Assembly: GCF_963678635.1 (NCBI RefSeq)
Contig: NC_087064.1
Location: forward strand, 41,507,165 to 41,571,164
Length of the DNA: 64,000 nucleotides
Reading direction: 5' to 3'
Origin: Symsagittifera roscoffensis
Lineage: Eukaryota; Xenacoelomorpha; Acoela; Convolutidae
The first letter of the stretch is position 1; each line of letters begins with the position of its first letter. This document shows, piece after piece, positions 35,743 through 46,745 of the stretch. The translations under genes were made by a program, and so were the position numbers. The notes beneath the pieces are model-generated. The model saw only the letters and a program-made list of their open reading frames with translations, was not told where the DNA came from and ran no database searches.

Positions 35743-36576
35743 TTATATATCATGAATATTTCTAAAATCATTACTTTGTTTTCGGGATGGGTTTACTTGT
35801 TCGTATGGAATTGATTCTATAAAATATTTTTCATGAAATTTTATCATTCGAGCGTGTATTTTTGCTACTTGGAATGTTGTGCATGTATCTTCGGGAAACC
35901 AAACAATTGTTGCTTGGGTCCTTGTTGTAGGGTCACAATAACCTTGATCATTTTTGCAAGGTAATCTAATTCCTTGATAGATCATTGTGTTATCAGATAA
36001 ATCTCGTGTGAATTGTACTTTTTCGAGTTGTATTTTCCAATCGAAAAACATTATTTCTTGATATCCTTTATTTTTTGAGTCTGCTTTGCAGTTTGAGGGG
36101 TCATTTATTCCAATGTGTGGTATCCAGTGTTTATCGTGTATGTCATAAGTTAATCTTCCGTGTGGGCCGTTGTATGGGTATTTTTCGTCTAATTTTATAT
36201 GTCCTTGATATCGTTCAAGTTCTGCTTGATGTACAGAATCGGCAAAGACTTGAAAATTTACTATTTTTCTGTCTGTGTTTTTATTTTTTGTGATGTATAG
36301 TCTTAGTAGTTCGTTTTTACAATCATCGGAATTTAGATGTAAAAGTCGTTCTATATTACTTTGATAAAATGATTCGTGATCAAGTCGGTTCTTATTTCCA
36401 TTGGAAACTTGTGAACAGTGTACTTTCTTTTCGGAAAATGTTGCTGATTTGGCAGTTTCAAAATCTAATTTATTTTCTCGATCGTGTTGCAGCATCTGGA
36501 AAAAGCATGACAAGGAAGAGCCCGGATTTTTCAAATAAGAATTTAGATGTACAGAAATGCTATATTTTTGTAGCAA
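35743..36576 (-). CDS. Chimeric ORF: antisense polymerase fragment fused to env-like
   Basis: A 277-codon open frame crosses the duplication junction. Residues 1 to about 42 (starting MLQKYSIS) are antisense to the array polymerase sequence; the rest (from TFSEKKVHCS to the NDFRNIHDI end) is the env-like ectodomain. It is the second longest open frame in this part of the window, but it arose from the rearrangement: it lacks the signal-peptide start of the env-like gene and ends at the shared stop. No sign of promoter or function. A product from it is unlikely. Confidence 0.5.
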   Translation of the reverse strand: MLQKYSISVHLNSYLKNPGSSLSCFFQMLQHDRENKLDFETAKSATFSEKKVHCSQVSNGNKNRLDHESFYQSNIERLLHLNSDDCKNELLRLYITKNKNTDRKIVNFQVFADSVHQAELERYQGHIKLDEKYPYNGPHGRLTYDIHDKHWIPHIGINDPSNCKADSKNKGYQEIMFFDWKIQLEKVQFTRDLSDNTMIYQGIRLPCKNDQGYCDPTTRTQATIVWFPEDTCTTFQVAKIHARMIKFHEKYFIESIPYEQVNPSRKQSNDFRNIHDI

Positions 36577-36810
36577 AATTTATTGCCGCTATCACAAGTC
36601 AGATAAATTGAAACTCAGTGGTAAAGGTCTGAACAAAGGAGTTCCAAAAATTCAGGAGATGAAATCATGTCAAAAAACAGGAGAATACGCGATGAGTCAA
36701 TCAACCTCACACCTACTAACAGAAGTTTCAGAACTGTAAATCAAATGGTTGCTGCATATGAACAGACAAAGAAAGGACTTAGTTATTTATATCCAAAAAG
36801 ACAAGTTTGA
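36451..36810 (+). pseudogene. DNA polymerase fragment F', duplicate of copy F
   Basis: Second copy of the 3' part of fragment F, starting at the duplication junction and ending at the usual GLSYLYPKRQV. It differs by single bases from 27,616-27,975 (for example gttccaaaaa instead of gttacaaaaa). Confidence 0.8.
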
Positions 36811-36985
36811 GATGATGGATTTCAATCAAAACAATTTAACTTATGAGAACTGAGGCAATGTAATAAAACTATCAGAAGTGATGCAATGAAGTTAACTTAT
36901 GTACGATGCAGTATTTTGTTGGTTCTGCTTGTATAAAAATGAGGTAAACTTGAAATACGATGCAGTAATATACATATATTTTTTG

Positions 36986-37567
36986 AAATGAACCCTTATT
37001 GAAAAGTTTGAATACAGTTGATAGAGACTTTTATGAGGTGGATTTGTTGAAATCAACCATTGAAAACAGAGAATCCATCATAGTTGGATTTTTTTCAAAC
37101 TGCGGTATGCAAAGCTGAGACTGCTGGAGGTGTACTACAATTTCTTGCTGTACTACTTGCTGTACTACAAGTTCTGGGAAGTAAAAAAATTGGAGAGTTG
37201 AAGATAGACACAGACTCACTTTAATTAGCACTTGTTGAAGAAATTTTATATCATTGGATCCAACCAGATAAAAGAGCTGCATGGGGAAAAGTGGGGAAAA
37301 GGCAGTTGCAAAGTTTTTTTTATGATCGTGTTGCAGCATCTGCAAAAAGCATGACAAGCAGGAGCAGGGATTTTCAAATAAGAAATTAGATGTAAAAAAT
37401 GCTATGTTTTTGTAGCAAACCTTATTGCTGCTATCAGAAGTCAGATAAATTAAAAATCAGTGGTAAAGGCAGTCAACAGAGTTTTCAGAACTGTAAATCA
37501 AATGATTGCTACATATGAACAGACAAAGAAAGGACTTGGTTATTAGTATCCAAAAAGACAAGTTTGA
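36986..37567 (+). pseudogene. DNA polymerase fragment G', duplicate of copy G
   Basis: Duplicate of 28,151-28,734, with the same stops and the same abrupt aatgaaccctt start. A-runs differ by a base or two. Confidence 0.8.
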
Positions 37568-38218
37568 GATGATGGAATTCAATCAAAACAATTAAACTTA
37601 TGAGAACTGATTCAATGTAACGAAACTATAAGAAGTGATGCAATGAATTTAAGTTGTTTACGATGCAATTTTTTATTGGTTTTGCTCGTAAAAAATTGCG
37701 GTAAACTTAAAATACGATGCAGTGATTTATATATATTTTTTTAGTTTTTGTTTTTTTTTTCTCAAAAAATCTAATTTTTTTCAAGTTTCAGTAGGCTTAA
37801 GCGTAGTTCCAGGTAGATAGAGCACTATTTCAAAAGAATATCAATTAATAGAGTGATTAATAGATCAAATTATATCAAATCTTATCGTGTTTCAGAGTTT
37901 TCAGAAAATCTCTCATTATTTTTATTTGAAAGTCTCAATTTTTACCCAAAAACTCTTACCATTAACTTACCATGAGCCAAAAACCTAAGTGAAAGGCTTT
38001 CGTTCCACAATCTTCATGTAGTACACCAAAGATGTTTACCAATTAAATAACCTACGCCAAGATTTTTGCGAAAAAAGAACAGACAATTTCACACAAAAGA
38101 ACGCTTTTCTTACCATCACATTGAAACCCTACCAATTCTATTCCCTAGTTTAGTATATTGAGAAACCTATTCCCTATCCCAATACTTTAGGAAACCTATA
38201 CCCTATCTTGGGAGAAAC

Positions 38219-39116
38219 GATATTGGAGGGAGATTAAATGAAAAACTATGCAATTGAGAACGATATGGTAAAACATCTTCAGAGAATGCTGATAACTAGC
38301 TTTAAGCTAGAAAATGGAACATTTATAAGCCCTCTATTCAATTTTTTTTTTCTGGAAATTGTCTTGCAGTCCGCCAAATTAAGTACTCTCCTCAGTGTGC
38401 AGTTTTCTCCTCATAATGTTTTTGAAAAATTTCGTTCAATCAGTGATTGAAGATAGAAGAGAAGGAGATGGAAATCCTTGATTAGAAGTTGCAGCAGAAA
38501 CAATGAAACTTTTTGCAAAAACCTCCTATGGATATCAGATCATGGATAGATCCATGCATACAACCACGAAGTATCTCAGAGATGAAAAGACCCATAAGGC
38601 AATCAATGAACCCTTATTCACAAGTTTGATTACAGTTGATAAAAACTTTTATGAGGTGGAATTGTTGAAATCAACCATTTAACACAGAGAACGCATCATA
38701 GTTGGATTTTTTTCATTTTACGGTATGCAAAGCTGAGATTGTTGGAGATGTACTACAATTTCTTGCTGTACTACTTGCTGTACTACAAGTTGTGATGTAA
38801 AAAAAACTTTGGAGAGTTGGAGGTGGACACAGACTCACTTTACTTAGCACTTGTTGAACTAATTTTGTATGATTGTATCCAGCCAGACAAGAGAGCCACA
38901 TGGTGTAAAGTGAGGAAAAGTGATTGCATAGACACTTTCAAGGCAGTTGCAAAATCTAATTTATTTTCTCGATCGTGTTGCAGCATCGGCAGAAGGCATG
39001 ACAAGCAGGAGCCGAGATTTTTCAAATAAGAAATTAGATGTACAGAAATGCTATGTTTTTGTAGCAAAATTTATTGCTGCTATCACAAGTCAGATAAATT
39101 GAAACTCAGTGGTAAA
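38219..39116 (+). pseudogene. DNA polymerase fragment H', interrupted by the LTR element
   Basis: Duplicate of 29,375-30,282. Motif C VDTDSLYLAL is open in 38,817-39,029. The last four bases (taaa, 39,113-39,116) are the target-site duplication of the full-length element. The gene resumes at 57,692. Confidence 0.85.
39113..39116. other. Target-site duplication, left (taaa)
   Basis: taaa directly precedes the LTR start TGAGTTAGG. The same four bases follow the right LTR, and the unoccupied array copies carry one taaa at this point. Confidence 0.92.
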
Positions 39117-39526
39117 TGAGTTAGGACCGATGTGGTTAACTCATAGAGTAATTTTGGATAGGGTACACCGTCTGCTCGTCACGCTATCTTATTTTCGGCC
39201 GGATAGATTCGTGCAACTTCTTAGTCTAATACCGATCCTAAACTTACTCTTATATCTACTAGTCTCAGGGTGTTTAACTAGTCTCTGCTAGGCTCAATAG
39301 ATCCAGATTATACTGGCTTATTGCAACTACTGAAGTTCTCTTGGAGAGGCAAGTAATTTCTAAGTTAAATTCAAATCTCTCTGGTGCTGAAATTACAAGT
39401 AGTTTCAGCACTTACAAATAAGTGGGTTGTTAGTTAGATGGATTATGATTGGTTAAGATTAAATATTTTACAGTGGTAAAATATCTAATTTATCCATTAA
39501 TCAAATGTAGTTTAGATCAGGTTCCA
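39117..39526 (-). repeat. 3' LTR of the element
   Basis: 410 bp. It is the 3' LTR because coding is on the minus strand. Two perfect hairpins lie inside: ATATTTTAC-agtg-GTAAAATAT, and GTGCTGAAA...TTTCAGCAC with a 10-base loop. Compared with the 5' LTR I count about 13 substitutions and no indels. Confidence 0.95.
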
Positions 39527-41090
39527 CCCATCCGGGGTTTACAGAGTTTTTAGAACTACCTTTCTTCTCTGCAATTTGAAGGATGGATGATGAACGTTGG
39601 TATTTGGCGAACATCATTTTCTTGTCCGGTTCCTCTTGGATAGGAAATTGTTACGTCATCATTTGACAACGACTGTGATCCCCAATGAAATCAACCCGAT
39701 TTCAAAATGGTTTGCTATGACAGGTTTTTCTGTATTATGTAGAGAACTTGTTTTGTGTGCAACCTCGTCTGGGAATGGCGTGGAGATCGTGTGTGGAAGG
39801 GATGCCTCGTAACTCGGATCTGTACGTATACTTGAACATCGAGGTGGTCATTGTTTTAAATCAATGAAGTCCTTTTCTGCGAAGTCAAGTCGTACTCTAA
39901 ATCCTTTGAGTTGTGATTGTGGACGGCATGTCGGTTGTGTTTAGCCATTCTTTTGTTCGAGTGTGATGGGATCATCTAGTCTTGGGATGTTCGTCTTTGT
40001 TGTTGTGATCTATATACTGCAAAGTATGATTTATATTTTATAAAATTATGTTAATTCGGTTTTTTAATTATGAATTTAGTTAGTCGTTTTCACAAAAGCG
40101 TTTTGTTTTAGTTCGGTTATTTTGAAGAGTTACTCAACCTTGAGTACCTCTTATTAAATATAGGAGTGTGTTCACAAAGCGTGGATGTAACGCAGTGGGT
40201 TAGGTCGGCTATAGAGCGTGCTCAGGACGTCTCTCTGGTGGGTTAGGCCAGGAGTGGGAGTATGATTTCATGCTGTTTCTTTGAGAGGTCCTGTTATGTG
40301 ATAACGTTTTATGTTGGGTTTATGTTGGTCTTTCTTATGTTACTTTGGTTGTGTCCTTTTTTCAAAAATCAAATTGTTTTTGGTATGGGTTTGTCTTGCG
40401 ACTTTTTTGTGTTTTATTATTTTTTTCTTAGACTTTATAATAGTCTTCAAAAGAATAAATTATCCAGTTTTAAACTGGGTTAATCCGGTTTGGGTACAGT
40501 TGGTTTTCTTTTTTTAGTCATGCTGTTATTTTATGTTTTGAGGTGTTTAGTAAGCTGCGTTGGTTAGTTTGTTTTAGTATTTAATTCCTTTCCAACCGGG
40601 TTAAAGGAAAGTTTGAAACTTGTTATCTTGTGTTAGAGTTGTTGATAGTGAAAGCTTGAAACTTAAAATCATCATTTAATCAATTCTTCGTGGGCGAGCT
40701 GTGCAAGTTTGGATAGAATTCTTGTGCGAGTGAATGAAAATATTAAAAAGGTTAGTACTGCTTTCTCATTTTATCAATTTATTGCATAGAAATTGAATCT
40801 TACTGCTTTTGGGGAAGTTAAAAATTATAAATGTTCATCGTATTTTAATTTTACTGCTTCTTGGGGAAGTAATTTATAAATGAAATTACTAAATTTGGTA
40901 TGAATTTTACTACAATACTTAGTGCAAGAAATTAACGAATTTTAAGATAATTTAACAAATTTGTATTTTTATTTTTCTTTTCTATTTTGTAGATGATCGT
41001 GGTGTGAAGACCAGAAATATAAATCACACATTGATAGAAAATGGTTAGTACTAATTTAAATTTATTAGTTAAGAGTATTTCAAATTATAC
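39527..41090. other. 3' non-coding region and polypurine-tract zone
   Basis: No supported gene. On the minus strand the bases just before the LTR are purine-rich only briefly (ggatggg, 39,527-39,533), so the polypurine tract is short or degraded. At 41,076-41,090 a strong donor-like ggtaagtata overlaps the ORF Y stop, and tactaac (branch-point consensus) occurs on the minus strand near 41,044 and 40,752. On the plus strand a cttttctattttgtag acceptor-like sequence ends at 40,993. Confidence 0.55.
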
Positions 41091-42904
41091 TTACCCTAAT
41101 CTTCTGGGGAAAAAACCGTGAGGGAAGATGTCTTGAATCATATCTGATGTTGTTAGTAATTTGGCTAGTATGCGTATTTTGTTTTTAGTTTGTAGCAGTG
41201 GCGAAAGCAATTGAAGTGCTTTAATGGTGTTTAGTTCTTCGTTGCCGACTGCAAACTCGTAAGGTGCGTTTTGAATGAGGTTATATATTTTGTGATTATA
41301 TTTAGCATTGTGAATGAATTCTAATATGGGTATTTCAATAGGCTGGATAAATTCATGCGGGATAAGGCAGGGTCTGGATTCGTCGGCATTGAAGGCCTTC
41401 GTGATGGGACAGAATATATACATTTGGGTAACTGGGTCATAGTTGCGGAGGATGCCGTGGAGATTAGTATCTTTGATGCAATATGTAAAATTAAGAAAAA
41501 ATGGTGACGTGTATTTTGAGTTGAGAAACTGGAAACGATGGTGAGGTTGTCTTAATGGAGTGTGTAAATCAAAATGATTTTGTATAAAACGATAATGTGT
41601 ATAAGTGTGCGTTTGATTAGTGCGTAGCATAATATCGTGGGAACAGTGCAAATCGCGTTCCTGTGGTGAAAGAAAGTGAAAGGTTAGTGAAAAAAACTGA
41701 AATTTATCATAGAAGCTCTCGTATGCTTGAATATCAGCTAGTGATTCTGAAATTATGTGGTCATTCTTTCTATCAAAAATATTAAGTGTGAATACGTATG
41801 AAGTTTTGATGAAAAATTTTTCTGTTAGTTGCGGGTTTGCGAAGCGGTCTTCATCTAAAAATTGCTCTTGATTAGGGCGGATGATAATATGATCGTAGTA
41901 TTCTATTGCAAATTCGTTAGCTCGGGGTGCAGTGAATGTTTTAGTAACTTTTTATATCCCACGTAAGTAAATTGTCGAGGTGTTAGTGTTGTGGTGAGTC
42001 TATATAACATGTTTTTATTCTTTTCATGCTGTCATGAGTATTTGCTAGTGGTAGGCAAAGGGAGTTAGTAAAAATATAATAAGCTGTCCAATGAAGTGTT
42101 GGCATTAAAACATGTTCATCTACAAAATTGCGTGTGTCATTAGTATCGTTAGGTGTGTTTAATGCATAATGCGGAAATGAGGATAAGGTGATTTCAAGAA
42201 AATTTTTCAAGTTGGTGTGTTGCGGGTGATTAAGATATTCGCGGGCTGTTCCGGGTGTTGGTTGGGAATGGGTGATTTGGAAATTTTCGTTTAAAAGTGC
42301 GAAAAGCTCTGTGAGTGCTAGTAGGTGTTTCGGTGGATGTGGATGATTGTGCTAATGATGGAGTGTAAGCTGAGGAGGGTGTGGGAGTAGGTGGATTTGA
42401 GGATGTTATTGTGGATGATAGTTGATGTATTGTAAGGGTGTTGGGGTGTATTAATTGTTGTTGTAAAGTTATAAAATTATCGAGCTCCTGGGAAATTTGG
42501 GGGGTATCTGGGAAATTATTATATGATCTGTCGGAATGAAGTGGAGAATAGGTTGGGGTCACTTGGGAAGCATAAGCAGGAGTGGAATTTGATGGCAGTG
42601 ATGATTAGATGGGATTGGTTGAAAAGGGGTTTTGAAAAAACTAAGGAGTTGGTCTGGGTATAATTAGAGGGAGATGGTTCGGAGTCTGCAAATTCGTCGG
42701 GGGTTTCTACATTAGAGTTATTAAATTGTGAGATAGAATATAAAACTGAAATATCTGAGTTAGTATCAGAATTCGTGCTTGATGATATATTAATAATCGG
42801 AAAATCGGGTGGTGGGAAAGCAAAAGTGGAATTATTGGAATTTGAGTTTGGAGTTTGGCTGGGTGGGAATTTGAGCGATGGAGGGATCCAAGTTGTCGGC
42901 TCAT
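41091..42904 (-). pseudogene. ORF Y: unidentified large ORF downstream of env
   Basis: Read on the minus strand, a Ser/Pro/Asn/Thr-rich N-terminal part (42,904-42,230, low complexity) is followed by a more compact part (42,210-41,983 and about 41,949-41,091). The last stretch is open for about 285 codons without needing a Met; the first in-frame Met gives 186 codons (41,651-41,091), containing CSHDIMLRT, FCPITKAFNADESRP and ILAKLLTTSDMIQDI. At least two frame changes and one stop break the whole. No motif links it to Gag, Pol or Env and no membrane segment is evident. It is retained in both duplicates. Could be an accessory protein of the element or captured host/viral sequence. Confidence 0.6.
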
Positions 42905-45544
42905 CGTGGGCTAAAAAAATGATTACTTTGAGACTGAAAAGTGGTGGTGTGGGGTTGTTCTATAATTTGTTCGTATGTATTATCATTTTGTGAATGATGT
43001 GTCATTATATGTTGGATGGGACTTTGTGTTGTATTTGGTCTGGAATTTGGATTATTTGTGATTCCTGGGTTTCGGAAATTTCGGGGAACTAATGATAATG
43101 GATGATTTTGTGGTAGGGGTGGCAACTGTGGTGCGGTAGGTGTTATTTCTACGTTATTGTGTTCTTCGTCGTAAGTGTTTTGTCTTGTGGATATTTTTGT
43201 GTTATATTCTTTTATTTGTGCATCTGGAAGTATTTTGTTTATTGATGCTGAAAAAATTCCAAAAAATCCTGCAAATAGTATACGTGCTACGCTTGCCTGT
43301 CGGTTTACTTGTGTGTGTATAGCGCATGTGTTATAGATTCCTTCTAAGAGTGAGAAAAGAAAACCTATAAAATTAAACATGGCGTATCAGATAGTTAATT
43401 TTTCTAAGATGTAATAGGGCCATCCTAGAAAAGCTAGAATTTCGCTCTTTAAGGTGACAAAACTGAAAATACCTATAGGTGAAATATCTTGTGGTCTGTA
43501 TTTTTCACCGTTTAAATATATGTAGTCTTTAATGTCTTTAAAATATCCGCTATAATCTTGTGTATAAATGTCTGCGAATCCTGCGGTTTCGGCAAGTTTT
43601 CTTAATTCTGGTCAATTGATTGTCTTTTTGTGTTAATTTGTGTTAGTCTGTATTGTGTCCATTTGTGTTAATAATTCCTGAAATTGTTGTGTTCTAATGT
43701 GATGTTGGATATCTGATTTAGAATATATTCCAATTGATTGTAAATCAATATTTGGATTACGAGCAATAGCTCTGATGCTTTCGGGTGAAAATTTTTTGAG
43801 TGATTGCATTAGTGTAGGGTATGGTGTAAGGAGATAGTATTTATCTTCATCAGGTTTTAACTGTACTACATTGTGGCTATTTTCTGATCCACATGGGACT
43901 GCGGTATCCCAAAAATATGTTCGTCTTGAAAAAATGTCGAAAAAATGTATTTTGTTTTTATAGAATATAGGGATTCTTTTATAACAACGTTTGTCTTCAA
44001 AAACATATAGTGGTGATACTTTTTTGGTGCAAGTATAAAACCATAAAATACTTTCTTCGTAATCTAGAAAATTTGATCTTTTTCCTGATAATAAGTATGT
44101 TGCCTAAGGTATTTTTAGTACCGCTAGTGCGAATGATTGTAGGATTTGTGTTCTTTCCAATTCGCATAGTTGATGAAGTGTCTCTAATTCGGAGAGTGAC
44201 ATTTCTTAAAAAATTCGACTAATTGTGTAGTCTAACTTCATATCTAAGTGGATATCGTAATGAATATTACCAAAATAGGTGCTATTCATTAGTGGTAGTT
44301 CTTGTAAACGTGTGCTTTTACTGTCATGTGGTTTTAGTTTTCCACCAGGTTGACCTGTGCTTTTTTGAAAGTTAACTGGGATGTATGATGATCCTTCATT
44401 TAAAGGATGACTTACGGCATAAGGGTAAAATTTTATTTTTCCAGTGGTCATGTCGAAACCTTTTTCGTATTCGACAAGTATTTCAGAGTATTGTGTCTTA
44501 TACTTGTGTTAGACAGATTCCTGTATTTACATGCAAATTCTGTTCTTGATAGATTTGGAAACGTGTTAATTTATTTTATATATCATGAATATTTCTAAAA
44601 TCATTACTTTGTTTTCGGGATGGGTTTACTTGTTCGTATGGAATTGATTCTACAAAATATTTTTCATGAAATTTTATCATTCGAGCGTGTATTTTTGCTA
44701 CTTGGAATGTTGTGCATGTATCTTCGGGAAACCAAACAATTGTTGCTTGGGTCCTTGTTGTAGGGTCACAATAACCTTGATCATTTTTGCAAGGTAATCT
44801 AATTCCTTGATAGATCATTGTGTTATCAGATAAATCTCGTGTGAATTGTACTTTTTCGAGTTGTATTTTCCAATCGAAAAACATTATTTCTTGATATCCT
44901 TTATTTTTTGAGTCTGCTTTGCAGTTTGAGGGGTCATTTATTCCAATGTGTGGTATCCAGTGTTTATCGTGTATGTCATAAGTTAATCTTCCGTGTGGGC
45001 CGTTGTATGGGTATTTTTCGTCTAATTTTATATGTCCTTGATATCGTTCAAGTTCTGCTTGATGTACAGAATCGGCAAAGACTTGAAAATTTACTATTTT
45101 TCTGTCTGTGTTTTTATTTTTTGTGATGTTTAGTCTTAGTAGTTCGTTTTTACAATCATCGGAATTTAGATGTAAAAGTCGTTCTATATTACTTTGATAA
45201 AATGATTCGTGATCAAGTCGGTTCTTATTTCCATTGGAAACTTGTGAACAGTGAACTTTCTTTTCGGAAAATGTTGCTGTAAATTTATATCCTGTGACTG
45301 TTGTTGCTCGGGCTTTTGAATACAATGTTGCTATTACATTTGTAGTTTCTATAGCTTGTGGTTCTGTTTCGCATTGTGATACTTGATTTTTTGCATATTT
45401 GTGTAGTGTTTTTTGTTCGTTTTCTTCACAATCATAGTGTGTTACTAATAAATCCTGGGGTCCTGTGCGAGAAGGATTTGCGTTTTGGTCGGAAAATATT
45501 AGAAAAAAGATGCGTTGAAATGTTAATGTTTTTAGAATATACAT
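42901..45544 (-). pseudogene. env: Envelope-like glycoprotein gene
   Basis: Begins with a hydrophobic signal-like N-terminus (residues 5-18) in a 322-codon frame (45,544-44,576). Cysteines fall at residues 39 (YDC), 58 (SQC), 99 (VHC) and 131 (DDC), then NC, PCKND, GYC and EDTC. After a stop at 44,576 and a frame change near 44,500 the ectodomain continues (44,451-44,206). It then runs through frame changes to hydrophobic segments before and within the start of 43,380-42,901 (MFNFIGFLFSLLEG), then an Asn/Pro-rich tail. The cysteine layout and the order signal, ectodomain, membrane anchor and tail resemble the class III, gB-like glycoproteins of chuviruses captured by some arthropod retroelements; that match is from memory and unverified. 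Broken in both duplicates. Confidence 0.6.
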
Positions 45545-46077
45545 GTGTATGATAATCCTGAGTATGGGTTATAAAATGTGATGTAACCAATTGTGTTTTT
45601 TGTATATCTATCGTATTTATATATTACTTCAGTAGTTATAAATGGTGGTGGTAGCGATTGAGCTGTTATATTTGGTGGGCTTTATGGGTAGGGATGTTGA
45701 ACAATATTGTTAAGTTTGATCGTGATTTCAAATTTTAATTGGAGACTATTTTGTTGAAGTGTTTGAATATTGTGTTCACGAATATCTTCGTGGACATCTT
45801 GTCTATATTGTAGTCTGTTGAGTGCCCAACTGTGGAGTCGGTTACTATCTTGATGTTGTCCAAATAATGGTGGGGCTGCTACGAATGTATTCCAATCTAG
45901 TCGTAAAGGGATATTTGTTGATGATTGTTCTCGATATCTAGCGTCGAGGTTATTTGGAAAATTTAAAGGGAAAAGCGTCGGTGAAATTTTACTTAATGAT
46001 GGTGTTGACGGTAGTGATAATGTTTCTGTTAGTGATGATAGTGTTGTATCCGTAGAAACATCTATTGGATCATTCAT
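45540..46077 (-). pseudogene. ORF between pol and env (Ser/Thr/Pro-rich start)
   Basis: A 131-codon frame (46,077-45,682) starts MNDPIDVSTDTTLSSLTE and contains LRLDWNTFVAAPPLFGQ and RLQYRQDVHEDIREHN. After a TAA the same frame stays open to the start of env, where it overlaps the env ATG in another frame. The stop is probably a nonsense mutation. No family recognised. Confidence 0.45.
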
Positions 46078-46189
46078 TAAGTTTGGTTCACTTTAAGTAT
46101 ATGAGTGTGTTGCCCAATATGGTAGTCGTGCGGTGGGATTGGGGGGTTAAAGGGATTTTCACGTATTTGTTCAGATGTTGGTATTGAAC

Positions 46190-46528
46190 CTAAGTAATCT
46201 GAGGGTATATTTGAGGTGCTATGTTGTGAAAGTAGTGTGGGAGTTTCTGGCAATGTACTACTTGAAATTTCTGAAGTAGTTGGTGTTGGTGACTGGGGTA
46301 TATCAAAATGAACTCAAAAGGGGTTTGAAAACTTCTATTTCTTCGTGGATGTATAATTTGTCTATTTATTTCAACTGTATTGTGATTTTGATCAAAAGGG
46401 GTTTGAAAACTTCTATTTCTTCGTGGATGTATAATTTGTCTATTTATTTCGACTGTATTTTGATTTTGACTAATGTTTCTTATTCTGTTTAAGTGGTAAT
46501 GTGGGGTACAAATTATATGTTGGTTCAC
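46190..46528 (-). pseudogene. ORF with 78 bp in-frame tandem repeat
   Basis: 112 codons starting MNQHIICTPHY. It holds two copies of a 26-residue unit (NTVEINRQIIHPRRNRSFQT core), encoded by two 78 bp repeats at about 46,316-46,393 and 46,394-46,471 that differ at a few bases. The frame before it (from about 46,740) reads as Pro/Gln/Ser-rich sequence and may belong to the same gene. Function unknown. Confidence 0.4.
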
Positions 46529-46745
46529 TTAGGGGTGCCTGTCGTTGAACTGGTTCTAATGGTTCAGATAAGCGAGCGTGTCGTTCTTCAAAAGTGTATG
46601 GGTTATCTTGAAAAGAAATTCGTGTGGATATTTGGGGGGTTTGGGTAGTTGTGGGTATTGCTGGGTTTTCTTGGGCTGATGTCGGTGAAGATTGATTTTG
46701 TGATTGTTGGTTAGCAATTTTTGAAAAGGGTTCGATCGATTTTTT

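Larger units (their letters stand above)
30283..36446 (-). mobile_element. Duplicated 3' part of the env-bearing gypsy element
   Basis: Contains the 3' LTR, the 3' non-coding region, ORF Y and the 3' two thirds of the env-like gene, then stops at the duplication junction. It has no gag, pol or second LTR. Only its left side has the taaa target sequence (30,279-30,282). It should not be counted as an independent insertion. Confidence 0.92.
27616..36450. repeat. First copy of 8.83 kb tandem segmental duplication
   Basis: Sequence from within polymerase copy F through the LTR to the middle of the env-like gene is repeated directly at 36,451-45,279, offset 8,833-8,835 bp. The copies differ at only scattered positions (for example one base in the 410 bp LTR, one A in a run at 35,374). 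The junction at about 36,446-36,451 joins element sequence ending ttgctg to array sequence starting ggcagtt, with about four extra bases between them. This is a tandem duplication whose ends lie in unrelated sequences, not a second transposition. Confidence 0.93.
36451..45279. repeat. Second copy of 8.83 kb tandem duplication
   Basis: Direct copy of 27,616-36,450. Its right end continues without break into the rest of the complete LTR element, so this copy keeps the original right-hand context and the first copy keeps the original left-hand context. Confidence 0.93.

Noticed and set aside
30283-36446. A second, independent insertion of the LTR element.
   Set aside because: It shares the same flank and target site as the full element and ends at a duplication junction, so it is part of the tandem duplication.
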